NCBI GenBank assembly: GCA_024305745.1
Contig: JAHRBS010000012.1
Location: 749,001 to 813,000, forward strand
DNA from: Polyporus tsugae
Lineage: Eukaryota; Basidiomycota; Agaricomycetes; Polyporales; Polyporaceae
Length of the DNA: 64,000 nucleotides
Reading direction: 5' to 3'
A program made the position numbers and the translations under genes. This document shows, in pieces, positions 51,401-61,924 of this stretch. Position 1 is the first letter of the stretch; each line of letters starts with the position of its first letter. The notes under the pieces are model-generated. The model was not told the origin of the DNA. It ran no database searches and worked only from the letters and a program-made list of their open reading frames with translations.

Positions 51401-51746
51401 ATCCATCAGCAGTGAATGCTTCGGGGTCCAATCGGAGCAATTCTTCCACCCGGATCACCTGGCGCGAAGGAGCCTGAGGGCCAGGGCGGAGAGAAGAGCT
51501 CGTCGGGCTGAGAATGTCGTTCGAGGTTGCAATTGCTTTACAGTACAGTACTCGGTGACTGTGGGGGATGGAGAGGAGTGACCGATTGTGACCGATTGTG
51601 ACCGATTGTCACGGCGGTTAGATTATCGAATCTGGATGATCTTGGTGCTGATGACCGTGATCGGCAACTTCCTGCCCCACCCATAAGAGAGCAGCCCTCG
51701 TCGGCAGACCGTTACACCCCTCCTTTCTTCTCTCATCTTCGTCACC
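48421..51746. other. 3.3 kb gene-poor region
   Basis: The longest stretch without a supported gene. Open frames up to about 150 codons exist on both strands, but they start at non-ATG codons, lack motifs and do not splice sensibly. TATA-like TATATA runs occur near 49386 and 49434. A perfect GC palindrome (CCCCGCGCGGGG) lies near 49931-49942. No terminal inverted repeats or transposase remnants were recognised. Confidence 0.5.
51581..51610 (+). repeat. Three tandem 10-bp direct repeats upstream of cyclophilin
   Basis: ACCGATTGTG, ACCGATTGTG, ACCGATTGTC at 51581-51590, 51591-51600 and 51601-51610: two identical copies and one with a last-base change. They end 136 nt before the cyclophilin start codon, so a promoter element is possible. 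Confidence 0.75.
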
Positions 51747-52528
51747 ATGTCCAACGTCTTCGTGAGTTTTTCGCTTCGTCCATCCCAGTCATTTTCGCGC
51801 CAGGCTCGTTCGCTGACGTTCTTCTCTCCCCTTCGCCTGCGCTTGCCATCGGCCCGTCTGCCCTATCCGCGCCTCTCTGTAATTGGATGGCGGCGTCGGG
51901 ATGCGCAGTTCGATATCACGATTAACGACCAGCAAGCGGGTCGCATCGTCTTCAGGCTCTACGACGACGTCGTCCCCAAGACGGCCCGCAACTTCCGTGA
52001 GCTCGCCACCGGCCAGCACGGTTTCGGTTACAAGGGCTCCTCCTTCCACCGTATCATCCCCAACTTCATGCTTCAGGGTGGCGACTTCACTCGCGGTAAC
52101 GGTACCGGCGGAAAGTCCATCTACGGCGAGAAGTTCGAGGGTGAGTAACCTCTGTCCCATATTCGCCTGCATTCTCTTCTCGACGTGGAGCGCAGAAGCT
52201 GATTGCCTCGTTGCACCTTGCCTTAGATGAGAACTTCCAGCTTAAGCACACGAAGAAGGGCCTCCTCTCGATGGCTAACGCCGGCAAGAACACGAACGGT
52301 TCGCAGTTCTTCATCACCACTGTTGTAACGTCGTGGCTCGACGGTGCCCACGTCGTGTTCGGTACGTCGGGTTTTCTTGGACTCGATCGTTGACATCATT
52401 TGTTAACACGCATGATGCTAGGCGAGGTCATTCAGGGCATGGAGATCGTCGACAAGGTTGAGTCACTCGGGTCTGCGTCGGGTACCCCCAAGGCTCGCAT
52501 CACCATCGCGAACTCCGGAACCGTCTAA
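51747..52528 (+). CDS. CPR1: Cyclophilin A-type peptidyl-prolyl isomerase
   Basis: Cytosolic cis-trans prolyl isomerase and the likely cyclosporin A target. Exon 1 encodes only MSNVF; a 127-nt intron follows, then [20 protein letters not shown]. Core motifs: [38 protein letters not shown] with the catalytic Arg, [31 protein letters not shown] and [13 protein letters not shown] with the cyclosporin-contact Trp. The C-terminus [11 protein letters not shown] ends at TAA 52526-52528. Four exons, with a single-domain length of about 160 residues. No signal or targeting peptide. Confidence 0.95.
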
Positions 52529-53533
52529 TTCTCCAGCAACCTCTCCCACTGCTTGGTTGTGGGACGCGTTTTTGAGGGGCAGGGGTAGACGGAAAGACGC
52601 AGAAGAAAATTACCTTGTATTCACACCATACGCAATGCGCGAGTGACAACGTCATCATGCTGCTATCGATCGTTGCTATGGTGCGAGGCTGTGCTCCCTA
52701 TTTCTGGTTGTGGCTTGGGCAGTGTGGCACGTTGGTCTGCTGAGTACTGAGGTGCACTCCAGGTGCTCATCGCCGTCAAGTTAGCTGGCTGGATCCTTAA
52801 AGATACGATCGTGAGCATACTTATGGGCATGGCTTGTCAGCCACATGTCCGCAGCATAAGCGGATATTCTTGAGGTTCTCGCATCCTGATCAAGAAGCAT
52901 TCTCTGCGTTGCTCAAGTCAAGCTCAAGTACTATTTCGGACACGCCGGAGTCGCCTGGCCCGTTCTTGGAAGACTTCGGCGCTAGGCTCGGTAATCAATG
53001 CCGCGGGCAGGGTTGGTTATGTAACCTGCCTGATATGGCACGGGAATGGCCGAAGTCGCCATTGTTGCGTGAGATGGCTCGACTCGATAGAGCACACTAA
53101 GTATATTACTTTCCCTCCTCGTTTCCCAGCCGCGACCGGCCACGACGCCGACAAGCCGTTTAAAATTAAATGTGTCGCCTTTCTTGAGCGTGTCAGCCTG
53201 TCAAGGGCGCGGCTTCTGATAGGTTATCTTAAGTTGTCCGAGACTTCATTTCAGGTTCCTTGCCAGTGGCACGTATACATTTAGTAGTAGTCGACCACCA
53301 CGGCCATTCCGAGTGGCAGGTGCGTTGCATTGCAACCGTATTCGCTGAGACAGCGTGGTGCCGACACCTCTTTCCTGGCTGGTCCTATATAGGCGGGACC
53401 TAGTCGAGAGCTGCCTCTCCGCGTCCTCTCATCTATCCGTCTGGGTGTTTTTGAAGCGGCCTTCCCGCTCGACGGTTCCACATCTGGTTGAAGAAACGCA
53501 TACATACATTCCAGGGAGCTGGGAAATTGACCG
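52529..53533 (+). other. Intergenic region between cyclophilin and permease genes
   Basis: 1 kb. The only feature is a TATATA within an imperfect palindrome (GGTCCTATATAGGCGGGACC) at about 53383-53402, roughly 140 nt before the permease ATG and a likely core promoter. A frame at 52834-53100 has no ATG start or motif. Confidence 0.5.
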
Positions 53534-56324
53534 ATGTCTCGACGAAATTACCCTGCAGTGGGATCTTCGCAGCACTCGGAACGCGAGTCCTTGTTAAGTT
53601 CGACGGCCGAGCCAAGTGACGTGGCCAAGCAGTACGCGTCCGTTGATGTGGGAGCTGTTGCCCGGGTGGACGACGAACCCCAAACTCGTGAGTGTCATCG
53701 GTGTATGTGTGCCCGTATCGCTCAATGCGTGATGTGCAGTGGACGATGCAGCTACACAGAAACGCGAGCTAGGTATGTGCTCCACGTTTGCGTTTTTGTC
53801 AGAAGCCTATTCTTCACATCTTTTGCGTTCCTACGTAGGTCCGACGAGTGCGGCATCTTTGATATTTAATAGGGTCATCGGGACTGGGTATATGCACCAC
53901 CCTTTTTCATCCCGCTTGTAGTACTCATCTATCTGTGACAGAATCTTTGCCACACCGAGCGTAATCCTTCGCTCGTCGGGGAGCGTTGGGCTGTCTCTAA
54001 TCATGTGGTTTCTTGGAGCAACCGTAGCGCTCTGCGGAACGGCTGTGTACATGGAGTTGGGCACAGTGAGCACAGACGGAACTTGGAATATCGGAAAGCA
54101 GCTCGTGCTGACTGTTCAACGTTTGTTGACAGGCCTTGCCCATGAACGGAGGCGAGAAGAACTATCTCGAGTTCATATTCAGACGGCCAAAGCTTCTGGT
54201 CACCTGCATATACGCTATGTATGCTGTGCTTACGGTATGCGCGTCCCCTCTTCCCTCATCCCTGCTAAGTCTGATTCTTTGGGGTGCTAGGGTTGGCAGG
54301 CCGCGTCTTGCTCTGTATTTGGCGAATGTGAACCTTCAATTCCTTTTCTGTTCTCGACCGACTGACCTTTCGCTGTCCGTTCAGATGCTCTCCATGCTCT
54401 TGACCCCACGCGAATACCGTCCCCCTTTACGGCGCGTCTCACCGGGGTCCTGTGCATCACGTTCGCCCTCCTGTTGCATGGCACTGCGCTCAAAGCGGGT
54501 CTCCGGCTACAGAACGCCCTGGGGATCTTCAAGCTCTTGGTGCTTGTGGCCATCGCCTTCAGCGGTCTTGCCTCGCTACTTCGAGTGCCAGGTTTTAGGT
54601 TGGAGAACGTCAGTCCATGGATTGAAGCCTCGTGCGGAACTCAGACGGTCTAATGCCCGTATAGCCCCCAAAAAACTTCGAGTGGTCAACGATGTGGGAA
54701 GGGAGCCTCAATGGCGGCGCGAATGCGTTCGTGACAGGGCTTTTCAATGTGATCTGGTGAGTTCATACCTGTTCTCCATGGATGCAGTGGGATTTTCATA
54801 CCTTTTAGGTGTTTTATTGGGTACTCGAACGCAAACTACGCCCTGGCCAAGGTGCGCGACCCGGTGAAGACTATGAAACGAGCCGCCCCTCTGGCCATGC
54901 TCTTCGTTACGCTGTTGTACATGCTCGTCAACGTCGCCTACTATGCAGTCGTCGACAAGGCGGAGATCCTTGGCAGCGGGAGGATAGCCGCCGCGTTGTA
55001 CTTTGGGAGGTTATGGGGTGTTGGCGCCGAAAGAGTGCGTATCGCCATCCTGCCTGTCCTCAACCAAGCTGACTAGTGCTCTAAAATGGCTGCGCACACA
55101 GGCTGTCAGCGTTATCGTCGCATTCTCGACACTTGGGAACATCCTGGCAGTGCTCTTCACCCATGGTCGAGGCACGTAACCCCTGCGTCTGCTGCTTGTG
55201 TCGTTCCTCATCCTTGGGAGCAGTCGTGCAAGAGCTCGGAAGAGAAGGCGTCCTCCCGTTTTCATCCTTCTTTGCTAGCAACAAGCCATTCAATGCGCCT
55301 CTGGGCGGGCTCTTCGAGCAATGGCTCGTAACAACGAGTATAGTGCTCCTGGTACCTCCCGGAGATGCTTACCTTTTCATGCTTAACCGTTCGTGTCATC
55401 TTTCGAAGCTTCCTAGCGTGCGCATCGCTAACCAAAAGTTTAGTGTCGTCCTATCCCTTGGCGTTCATCAATATGTTCATATCCGGCGGTCTCCTCTTCA
55501 TCCACTTTCCCGACATGTGGCTTTCCAAGAGGTTACAAGCGCTTCGTGCATCTTACGACTGGCGTCCCCCATTCCGCGTCTGGACGCCTATCGTCTTGTT
55601 CTTTTTCATCTCGAATGTTTTCCTCGTGGCCGTACCTCTCATCCCGCCGGCGCGAGGCTACAAGGTGTACGGCCACTTGCCTTACTGGGTGAGCACTTCC
55701 TGGCAGATGCGACGCGCATTGGCAGGAGGCTTCGAGAGCTCACAAGGTCACAGCTCCACGTCCTGGTCTCCTGGTCGATCTCGCTCGGAGGCGTCGCGTA
55801 CTGGTATTGGTGGGTCGTGTGGTCGCCGCGGAGAGGCGGTTACGTCCTCGTGCGCGACTGGGTCAGAGGTGACGATGGTTCTACCCGGAGGGTCGTCAGG
55901 AAGGTGAAGGGCGCGCCGCCCCACCCAAGCGTCGACTGGCCGGAAAGCCGCGCGCCCGATGGCTACATACGCGCCGCGCACGGTGTCGACCACGCCCGTC
56001 CGCCCTCGAGTGTCCAGATCCCGCCATCATTGCCTGCCGATCACGCCGGGGAGACCCATATCCGACCATCCATCCCGATGCCACGTGAGCTGCACTCTAC
56101 CCCCTTCTCCTCGTCGTTTCCCTCACATTTACTGCACTTCTCAGCCTGCAGTATACGAGAGGATCTTTAGCGTGGAGAGTAGTCAGAGCACAGCTAGGAC
56201 TCCGACACACAGAAATCTCCTCTCCTCCCCGCGCGCCCTGGTAATTATGTCTCGGCTGGCCACCAGTCCCTCTCACATTCACGCCGCACTTGGAGGAATG
56301 GTCTGTCTATCCACGCAAGGTTGA
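53534..56324 (+). CDS. Amino-acid permease, LAT/MUP1-like (APC superfamily)
   Basis: Polytopic plasma-membrane amino-acid transporter resembling the methionine permease group. ATG 53534 gives MSRRNYPAVGSSQHSERESL, a hydrophilic cytosolic N-terminus. TM1 has NRVIGTGIFATPSVILRSSG (with an intron inside), then WFLGATVALCGTAVYMELGT, LPMNGGEKNYLEFIFRRPKL, CITFALLLHGTALKAGLRLQ, LFNVIWCFIGYSNANYALAK, LFVTLLYMLVNVAYYAVVD, VIVAFSTLGNILAVLFTHGR, LAFINMFISGGLLFIHF and WTPIVLFFFISNVFLVAVPL. The C-terminus can end two ways: reading through gives a stop at 56170, while splicing a 67-nt GTGAGC...CTGCAG intron after 56083 continues to a TGA at 56324. I prefer the longer form. More than ten exons. Confidence 0.88.
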
Positions 56325-56740
56325 TCTCTAGCGTTTCCCTCACGGTCGCTCCGCACGGAATTTTCTGTATGGATCTTTTAGCGCTCAATTCATTCGGCTA
56401 GCGTTTACGAGTTTGTCCTAGTGTTGCCTGAGCCATTTTCCATAGCGCAGTCGGTTCTATCAACTCAGATCTCAGTTACGAGTTGCATTCAACCCCGTGG
56501 AGCAGTGATGGTGGACTTCCAGCGTGTTGAACCCTTCTGCAATGGCGTCGGACGCATATGACGTCGCATATGTCTCCGATTGTAGGTATGACGCAACACA
56601 TGCCACTGGAGAGCCGCTATAAATCTCCAGTGTGTCTTGGTGTGTCCAGTCATGATCGAGCCCCAGCTTGCATCGTCTTTTTCTACACCTTCTACTCCAT
56701 CGCTCCTTCACTAGCACTTCACTACCTCGCTGAACTTGAA
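56325..56740 (+). promoter_or_regulatory. Intergenic region with TATA box
   Basis: 416 bp. TATAAAT at 56618-56624 lies about 120 nt before the next gene's ATG and is its probable TATA box. No other gene. Confidence 0.5.
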
Positions 56741-57429
56741 ATGTCTTCGGATTCTGATATCACGAGCGGGTCGCACAACGATTTCGTCGGAGACGAGGCT
56801 AGTAAGGGACGGATTTCCGGTGCCGAGAAGGCGACCACTGGCCACTTCTTTGTATCCTTGGACCCTTCAACGGGTGGGTACTTTGCTTTCGTCGTATCGC
56901 CCTCGTTCTCACACGAACGTTGATTCGTTTCACAGGCCAGATGAGGCGTGAAAAGCGGGCAGATGAACATCTGCCTCCGCCCACCGGCCGTGACGCACCT
57001 CCAGCCGGCGATGTGGAGCCTGGTACTCGCGTCGCCGTCAAAGGACATGAGTTTTTCCGGGGTTCCACTCGCGGCGTGGGGGTGGACCCTGACGTGCTTG
57101 CCTTTGTAGATCTCCCGTCGGACACCCTGAGCGCACGGGAGAACGCGCCGCGCCAACCCTCGCCTCTCCGCCAGATCAACCACACCCCTTCTCCCCTTCC
57201 GCCCGCGCCCGACTCCCACACCGTCGTCGATCGTGATTCATATGAGCAGCCCGCGGGCGTGGGTGGCGCCCTAGGCGGGGCGACGTCAGCGGACGTCGAC
57301 AAGGGCCTCGGTCGACCGCCCGTTGGGATGAGCAGCGCGGAGATGCACCACGACGGAAAGCCGCACCGTAAGCGGCCGATGGGTGGTGCAGAGCAGTTTG
57401 GGTCCGGCGAAATCCCGAGGGAGGTCTAG
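56741..57429 (+). CDS. Hypothetical hydrophilic protein, 208 residues
   Basis: Not recognised. Exons 56741-56873 and 56936-57429 sum to 627 nt with the frame kept. It begins MSSDSDITSGSHNDFVGDEA and is rich in Gly, Pro, Asp and charged residues. Short phrases such as GTRVAVKGHEFFRGSTRG, VDRDSYEQPAGVGGALGG and GAEQFGSGEIPREV look like a disordered stress-associated or chromatin-associated protein, but no function is assigned. It has no TM segment and no signal peptide. A TATA box 120 nt upstream suggests regulated expression. Confidence 0.7.
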
Positions 57430-57867
57430 ACTGAGGCGGAGCAACCTGGCGAGATGTAGAAGAGCGGGACGATCATGGATACGGAGACCAGGAGGATGGG
57501 GTAATGTGGGTGAGCGACAGGATGCGAAGAAACAAGTGTTGTACGACGCTATCTAAATTGACCTTGGATATTCTGTGAAGCTCCTGGGATTCGACGTCGC
57601 ATATTCGCGAGCAAGCGCGGACGCACTATGTGCCTTTTGTATTGGTGCCTAAGCTAGGTTTGGGGAAACACTGGACAATGTCAGAAGTAAAGTGCCTTGC
57701 TCATTTTCCCACTACGACCGGTAAAACCCATAACATTCTAACCTTGTATATCATGTCAGCCATCCAGTTGACCTTGCTAGCTTGAATCCATAAGCTAGGG
57801 TGTCCCTTCGCTTCGTTCTCACATTCCATTCCTTGCCCGAAGCCTTCGTCCACAGGATGCATCTTGA
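57430..57867 (+). other. Intergenic region
   Basis: 438 bp of 3' flank; AT-richer near 57660-57760. No gene. Confidence 0.5.
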
Positions 57868-58300
57868 ATGTCCCGGATCTCCTTTAGCTCCTTTGGCGAC
57901 ATCGTCTCTGCGGCTGACCTCACCCTCCGCATCGCCAAGGTCCTCAGTTCGAGTTCAGAGTCAAGCTACCAATACTAATATTCATACCCCATCCAAGAGC
58001 TAAACAGCTGGGCGTACGTGCTGCAGCGCGCTGATGCGGCGGCGACGCGCACAAGCATGCTCAACCGAGCAGTCGTTGACGAGATCGTCGCCGAGATCGC
58101 ACGCTGCCAGATAGTCATAGACCGTATGTGGGAGCGCATACGCGGGTACCCCTGGTGGAGAAGGATCATCGAAGGGCAGCTCGTGGCGCAACATCGGGTG
58201 GAGTCTGTTCAAGACGCAGGACGTGGAGGAGACACGGGACAGGCTTGCGCCGGTCCACTGTCTCAACTCCTCCTCACGCTCATGACAGCGTGCAACACGT
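57868..58300 (+). pseudogene. Truncated broken copy of the ULD_2-type gene
   Basis: The reading MSRISFSSFGDIVSAADLTL from 57868 aligns with MVFAFTFGAFGDIVSAADLAL of the intact gene at 60421-59001, and IQELNSWAYVLQRADAAATR aligns with IQELDALAHVLQVAEAATR. A TAA at 57976-57978 (codon 37) interrupts the frame. Near 58146-58185 the match jumps to another frame (SSWRNIGWSLFKTQDVEETR against SWRKIGWGLFKTEDVREARA), and it returns to the first frame at LTLMTACN (about 58272-58300). Similarity then ends, so the ubiquitin-like half is absent. It lies in inverted orientation 0.7 kb beyond the intact gene's 3' end. A small intron spanning the stop cannot be fully excluded, but the homology crosses it. 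Confidence 0.8.
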
Positions 58301-59000
58301 ATGGTACTCACATCCGACCCCGTCGCAACGCCTTCGTACTGATGCGGTCCCATCGTTTCCTGGGTGTGGCGGAGAACATGCATTCGCCCATGTGCCCCCG
58401 GGCCACTGATGGGTGCGGACGGCTCGGAGACGCAACTGGCAATTTAGGGTGTCGCGTCCTGCTATTCTGCGTCATCGTGGACGCATATTTCTTTGTGTGG
58501 CAACGGGGTGCGAGAATGTAGCCCAGGTAGCAAACATGTGACGGTCGTGCTTCCACGTGTACTTGGCTGGGGAAAGAAGACCATGTCAGGATGGGTCTGG
58601 GAAAAACACGACGAAGCTAATCACTTGGTACCCTGACATGCGACGAGATAGCGATAAACCCCGTAAGCTTTTCGTATCTGGCCGTGTGTGTCCGAGAAGA
58701 GTGCGACTCTCCGCTGTTACAGAATTCCATCGGAAGAGAAGTTGCATTTCCGATCCAGTTGATTCCAGTTCCGAGTAGTGACCGAACAGAGTGAAGCTTC
58801 CGGTCGTATTCACATACCGAAGACAGACAAAGATATCGTGTATACGCGCACAGAGAGTCCGTAGATATAGTTCGAATTGTGGATGCACATGGCAAGGCAA
58901 AGCAAGAAAAATGCGACATTGACTGCTCCGAATGTGGAAGGGCGAGTGCGAGGGGTAGGAATGGTGAACACAGAAAGCACAGAGGAGGGCGTGAAGACAC
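58301..59000. other. Spacer between pseudogene and intact ULD_2 gene
   Basis: 700 bp. The unbroken pseudogene frame continues to about 58521 but shows no similarity to the intact protein. No other feature. Confidence 0.45.
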
Positions 59001-60421
59001 TCAAGCTCGAATTTGAGTCCCCCGTGGGTGGGCATGGGCACACTTGCGATTGTCGCGGATGCCGAATCGCTGCGTGAGGAACTTCATGAGGGCGTTGCAG
59101 TAATCCCCCATCGCCGCCGTCTCGTTATCTCGTAGCACGGCGACAGATACAGAAGCGTAATCTGCCTTGCATCCCGGGAAATTTGGGTAGTGGAACGTAC
59201 ACCGCAGCACCGGAGCGTCCACGTCCGTGTTCCAGACGTCTGCAAATGGCACATAGACCGTGAGCAGGAATAGAAACGCGTGAGACGAAGGAGAGGAAGA
59301 CGACGAGGCGCACCTTCAACCGAGACCTTCCAGTCTGCAGCCTCAGACGAGCAACCAACCACCATCAGCTGGGTCTGACCCTTCGGCGGTAGAAGTCGGC
59401 TAGGGCGGGAACTTGAGGACGGACGAGCTTAAGCGACAGCCATGAGCGACTCACCGAGGCCCACCGCCCCGCTCGCAATCTGGACAGACCACAAACTGCA
59501 AGAGCTTGCCCATCGCCTGCCCCGTCATGCTCGTGGGATGCCAATCGACCAGGTACGAGATACGGATAGTACGCCCCGGCACGACACTTGACATCCACTC
59601 CTTCTCGTCCGCGTGGTCCAGCCGAGCCCCGGCCTCGACGCATATCGGGACGTAGTTCCCGGTCTTGATCGTCTGCCGCATGAGAGCCGGCCACTTCGAG
59701 GACACCAGCGCGAGCATGTCGTCGAACTGCTGCGGGTTCTCGCACAGAACCATGGGAAGGAGAGTGTTGGTCCCGAACGGGTCTTGGATCGTAATCGCGT
59801 TCGGACGGGCGTAGCCGAGCTTGGTGGGGAGCTGGTGCATGACGATCGTGAGCTCTCTGACTTGGGTAGTGACGACCTCCATGGACGACTCGAGCTGCGT
59901 GTTCTGCGCCAGAAGCTTGTCGAGGCGGGATCTGAGCGAGAACGTGAGCATGCATGTGCCAAATGCTCGAGGGGAAGACGAGCGCACTGGTTACATGCAG
60001 TCATAAGGGCGATCAGAGTGAGTCGATGTGTCGTCAGCTTCGCCCTCGCCTCCCGCACGTCCTCCGTCTTGAACAGTCCCCATCCGATCTTCCGCCACGA
60101 CGCCTCTATGCCGTTCTCTTTGCTCCCCGACCCGAGAGCCTTCTGATACTTGCGGACCTGGTCCCAAAGTCTTTCGACGACGTTGCGACACCGCAGGACC
60201 TCGGCATTGAGACCGTTGACGGTCGTACGTTCGAGCAGGCCGGTCCGTGTCGCGGCTTCCGCGACCTGGAGGACGTGTGCGAGAGCATCGAGCTCTTGGA
60301 TGAGGTACTGATACTCGTAGGTGGAGCCCTTGCTGGAGCTGAGAGCTTTGGAGACGCGAAGAGCGAGGTCCGCGGCGGAAACGATGTCGCCGAACGCACC
60401 GAAGGTGAATGCGAAGACCAT
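59001..60421 (-). CDS. Ubiquitin-like (ULD_2-type) domain protein, 411 residues
   Basis: Complete four-exon model: 60421-59988, 59931-59455, 59399-59314 and 59239-59001, total 1236 nt, in frame. The N-terminal half (MVFAFTFGAFGDIVSAADLA, SSKGSTYEYQYLIQELDALA, VLRCRNVVERLWDQVRKYQK) is a helical bundle common in basidiomycete proteins of unknown role. A coiled-coil-like stretch LDKLLAQNTQLESSMEVVTT follows. The next region (ITIQDPFGTNTLLPMVLCEN, FDDMLALVSSKWP, GRTIRISYLVDW) fits the fungal ubiquitin-like ULD_2 type. The C-terminal 110 residues (QTQLMVVGCSSEAADWKVSV, APVLRCTFHYPNFPGC, GDYCNALMKFLTQRFGIRD) are not recognised. No TM helix. A broken inverted copy lies just downstream. Confidence 0.8.
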
Positions 60422-61233
60422 GCCAGAGACGCTTGTGGGTTTTGACAGATCCGCACCTCAAGCCTGGGGGGATAGTTATGAAGTGAATGCGCGTACGGCC
60501 GGGACAGGTGTGGGAGTGGAGCTTTCCTAGGCATGCCGCACAAGAAGCGCAGGAAACGGAAACGCTGTACAGCAAAGACATACCTCAGGGATGCAATAGT
60601 GAATCTGCGCTGCGCTGTTGCTCCTTCCCAACCGGCTCCTTCCCAACCGCCGATGACATACATCCTACATAGTATGCCAACTTGTCGAAAGGGCAGGCAT
60701 ACCTTGAGTTCATGAGAGACAGAAGTGGACCAGAAGCCTCTCCGTTGCTAAGGTGGGGCGGGAACCTCAGGTTGAGAAGACCATCGTCGGGGAAAACATA
60801 GCGGTCATGACATGCGAGGTGAGAGATGTCGAGGTGAGCAAATGCTTAGCACTCAAGAAGTAAACGAAACGCACCTTCAATACTGACTCGGACATTGCTG
60901 GCAGTGGCATGGATCAAGTGTCGCTGACCCAATGTCATGGCATGAGCAGACGTCGTGAATGTCCCGTGTCGTCGTCCGGTAACGCACAAGCAACGTTTGA
61001 AGCATTGGTGCGAAGCAGGGTGAGATTCAAGTTCAACCGTGGTGTGGAATAAGTCGCAGGCGCCTATTTGGCTGAGCAGCACACAACTTGGAACTTATGA
61101 GTGCGGGAAACGGTCATGTTGTTCGTGTTATTGATACAGAGGCGTCATAACGATACATCATAATGATAGACATAATAAACGAGAGTGGTCGCGCAGGGCA
61201 CCTGGCCCGGGGTGTCTTGACATGAGAGTGCGT
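60422..61233. other. Intergenic region
   Basis: 812 bp between two minus-strand genes. A duplicated CCTTCCCAACCG-like motif lies near 60625-60650. No gene was recognised. Confidence 0.45.
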
Positions 61234-61924
61234 TCAGGAGCGGACGGCGAAGAGCACACCAAACACGAGCGCGAGGACGACCAGGCAGAAGACAGAAAGC
61301 GCGACGAGACACCGCCGCGCCCACTTCACCTCCGTCCGCCGCATCGACGCAATCAGCTCCTCCCGCTCCACCGCAGGCTTCGCCGCCTCCCAGTCCGCCG
61401 GCGCAGACAGCGGCGATAGCAGGATCATGGCACCTGCTACCCAGAAGAGGGGGAACACTGGGGGGCGAACAGTCAGCATCGATGCGGGATGCAAACGCGA
61501 GGAACGGACACTCACGGAATCCAAACTTGAAGAGGTACATCGCGAGCGTCGGCTGGTCAGCCACCTGCGTGTACGCCGGCGGCATGATCGAGTGCTCGTA
61601 CGGCGGGGGGAGCGCGTCCGACGCGTCGTCCACGGGCGAAGACACCCTCATCTCGTCGTGTCGGCTGTCCCGAGTCCCGCTGAGGCTGGTGTTGCGAGCA
61701 CGGCGTGGGCTCGAAGGGCGCGAGACACCAAAGAAGACGTCGGCCGCATCCGTCGTCTCCTCGACGGACGCGCGGGTCGCCCGGGGTGCGTGGGTGAGGG
61801 CGGGGGTGGGCTGCGCGAGTTGCGCCTCGATGTCAATGTCGTGCTCAGGAGTCGTCGGGCGGTCGAAGAGACCGAAGAAGGTGGGGCGCGAGGTGGATGA
61901 GGAGGATGCGACAGGGGAAGACAT
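61234..61924 (-). CDS. Small two-TM membrane protein, 210 residues
   Basis: Exons 61924-61516 and 61457-61234 join in frame (633 nt). The N-terminal two thirds are cytosolic-looking and Ser/Pro/Thr-rich: MSSPVASSSSTSRPTFFGLF, PTTPEHDIDIEAQLAQP and DALPPPYEHSIMPPAYTQ, the last with PPxY-like motifs that could recruit WW-domain (Rsp5-type) ligases (inference). The C-terminus has a first TM spanning the intron (YLFKFGFLFPLFWVAGAMIL), a loop REELIASMRRTEVKWARRCL, and a second TM VALSVFCLVVLALVFGVLF. Function unknown. A TATATA at about 62036-62041 is 112 nt upstream. Confidence 0.78.
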
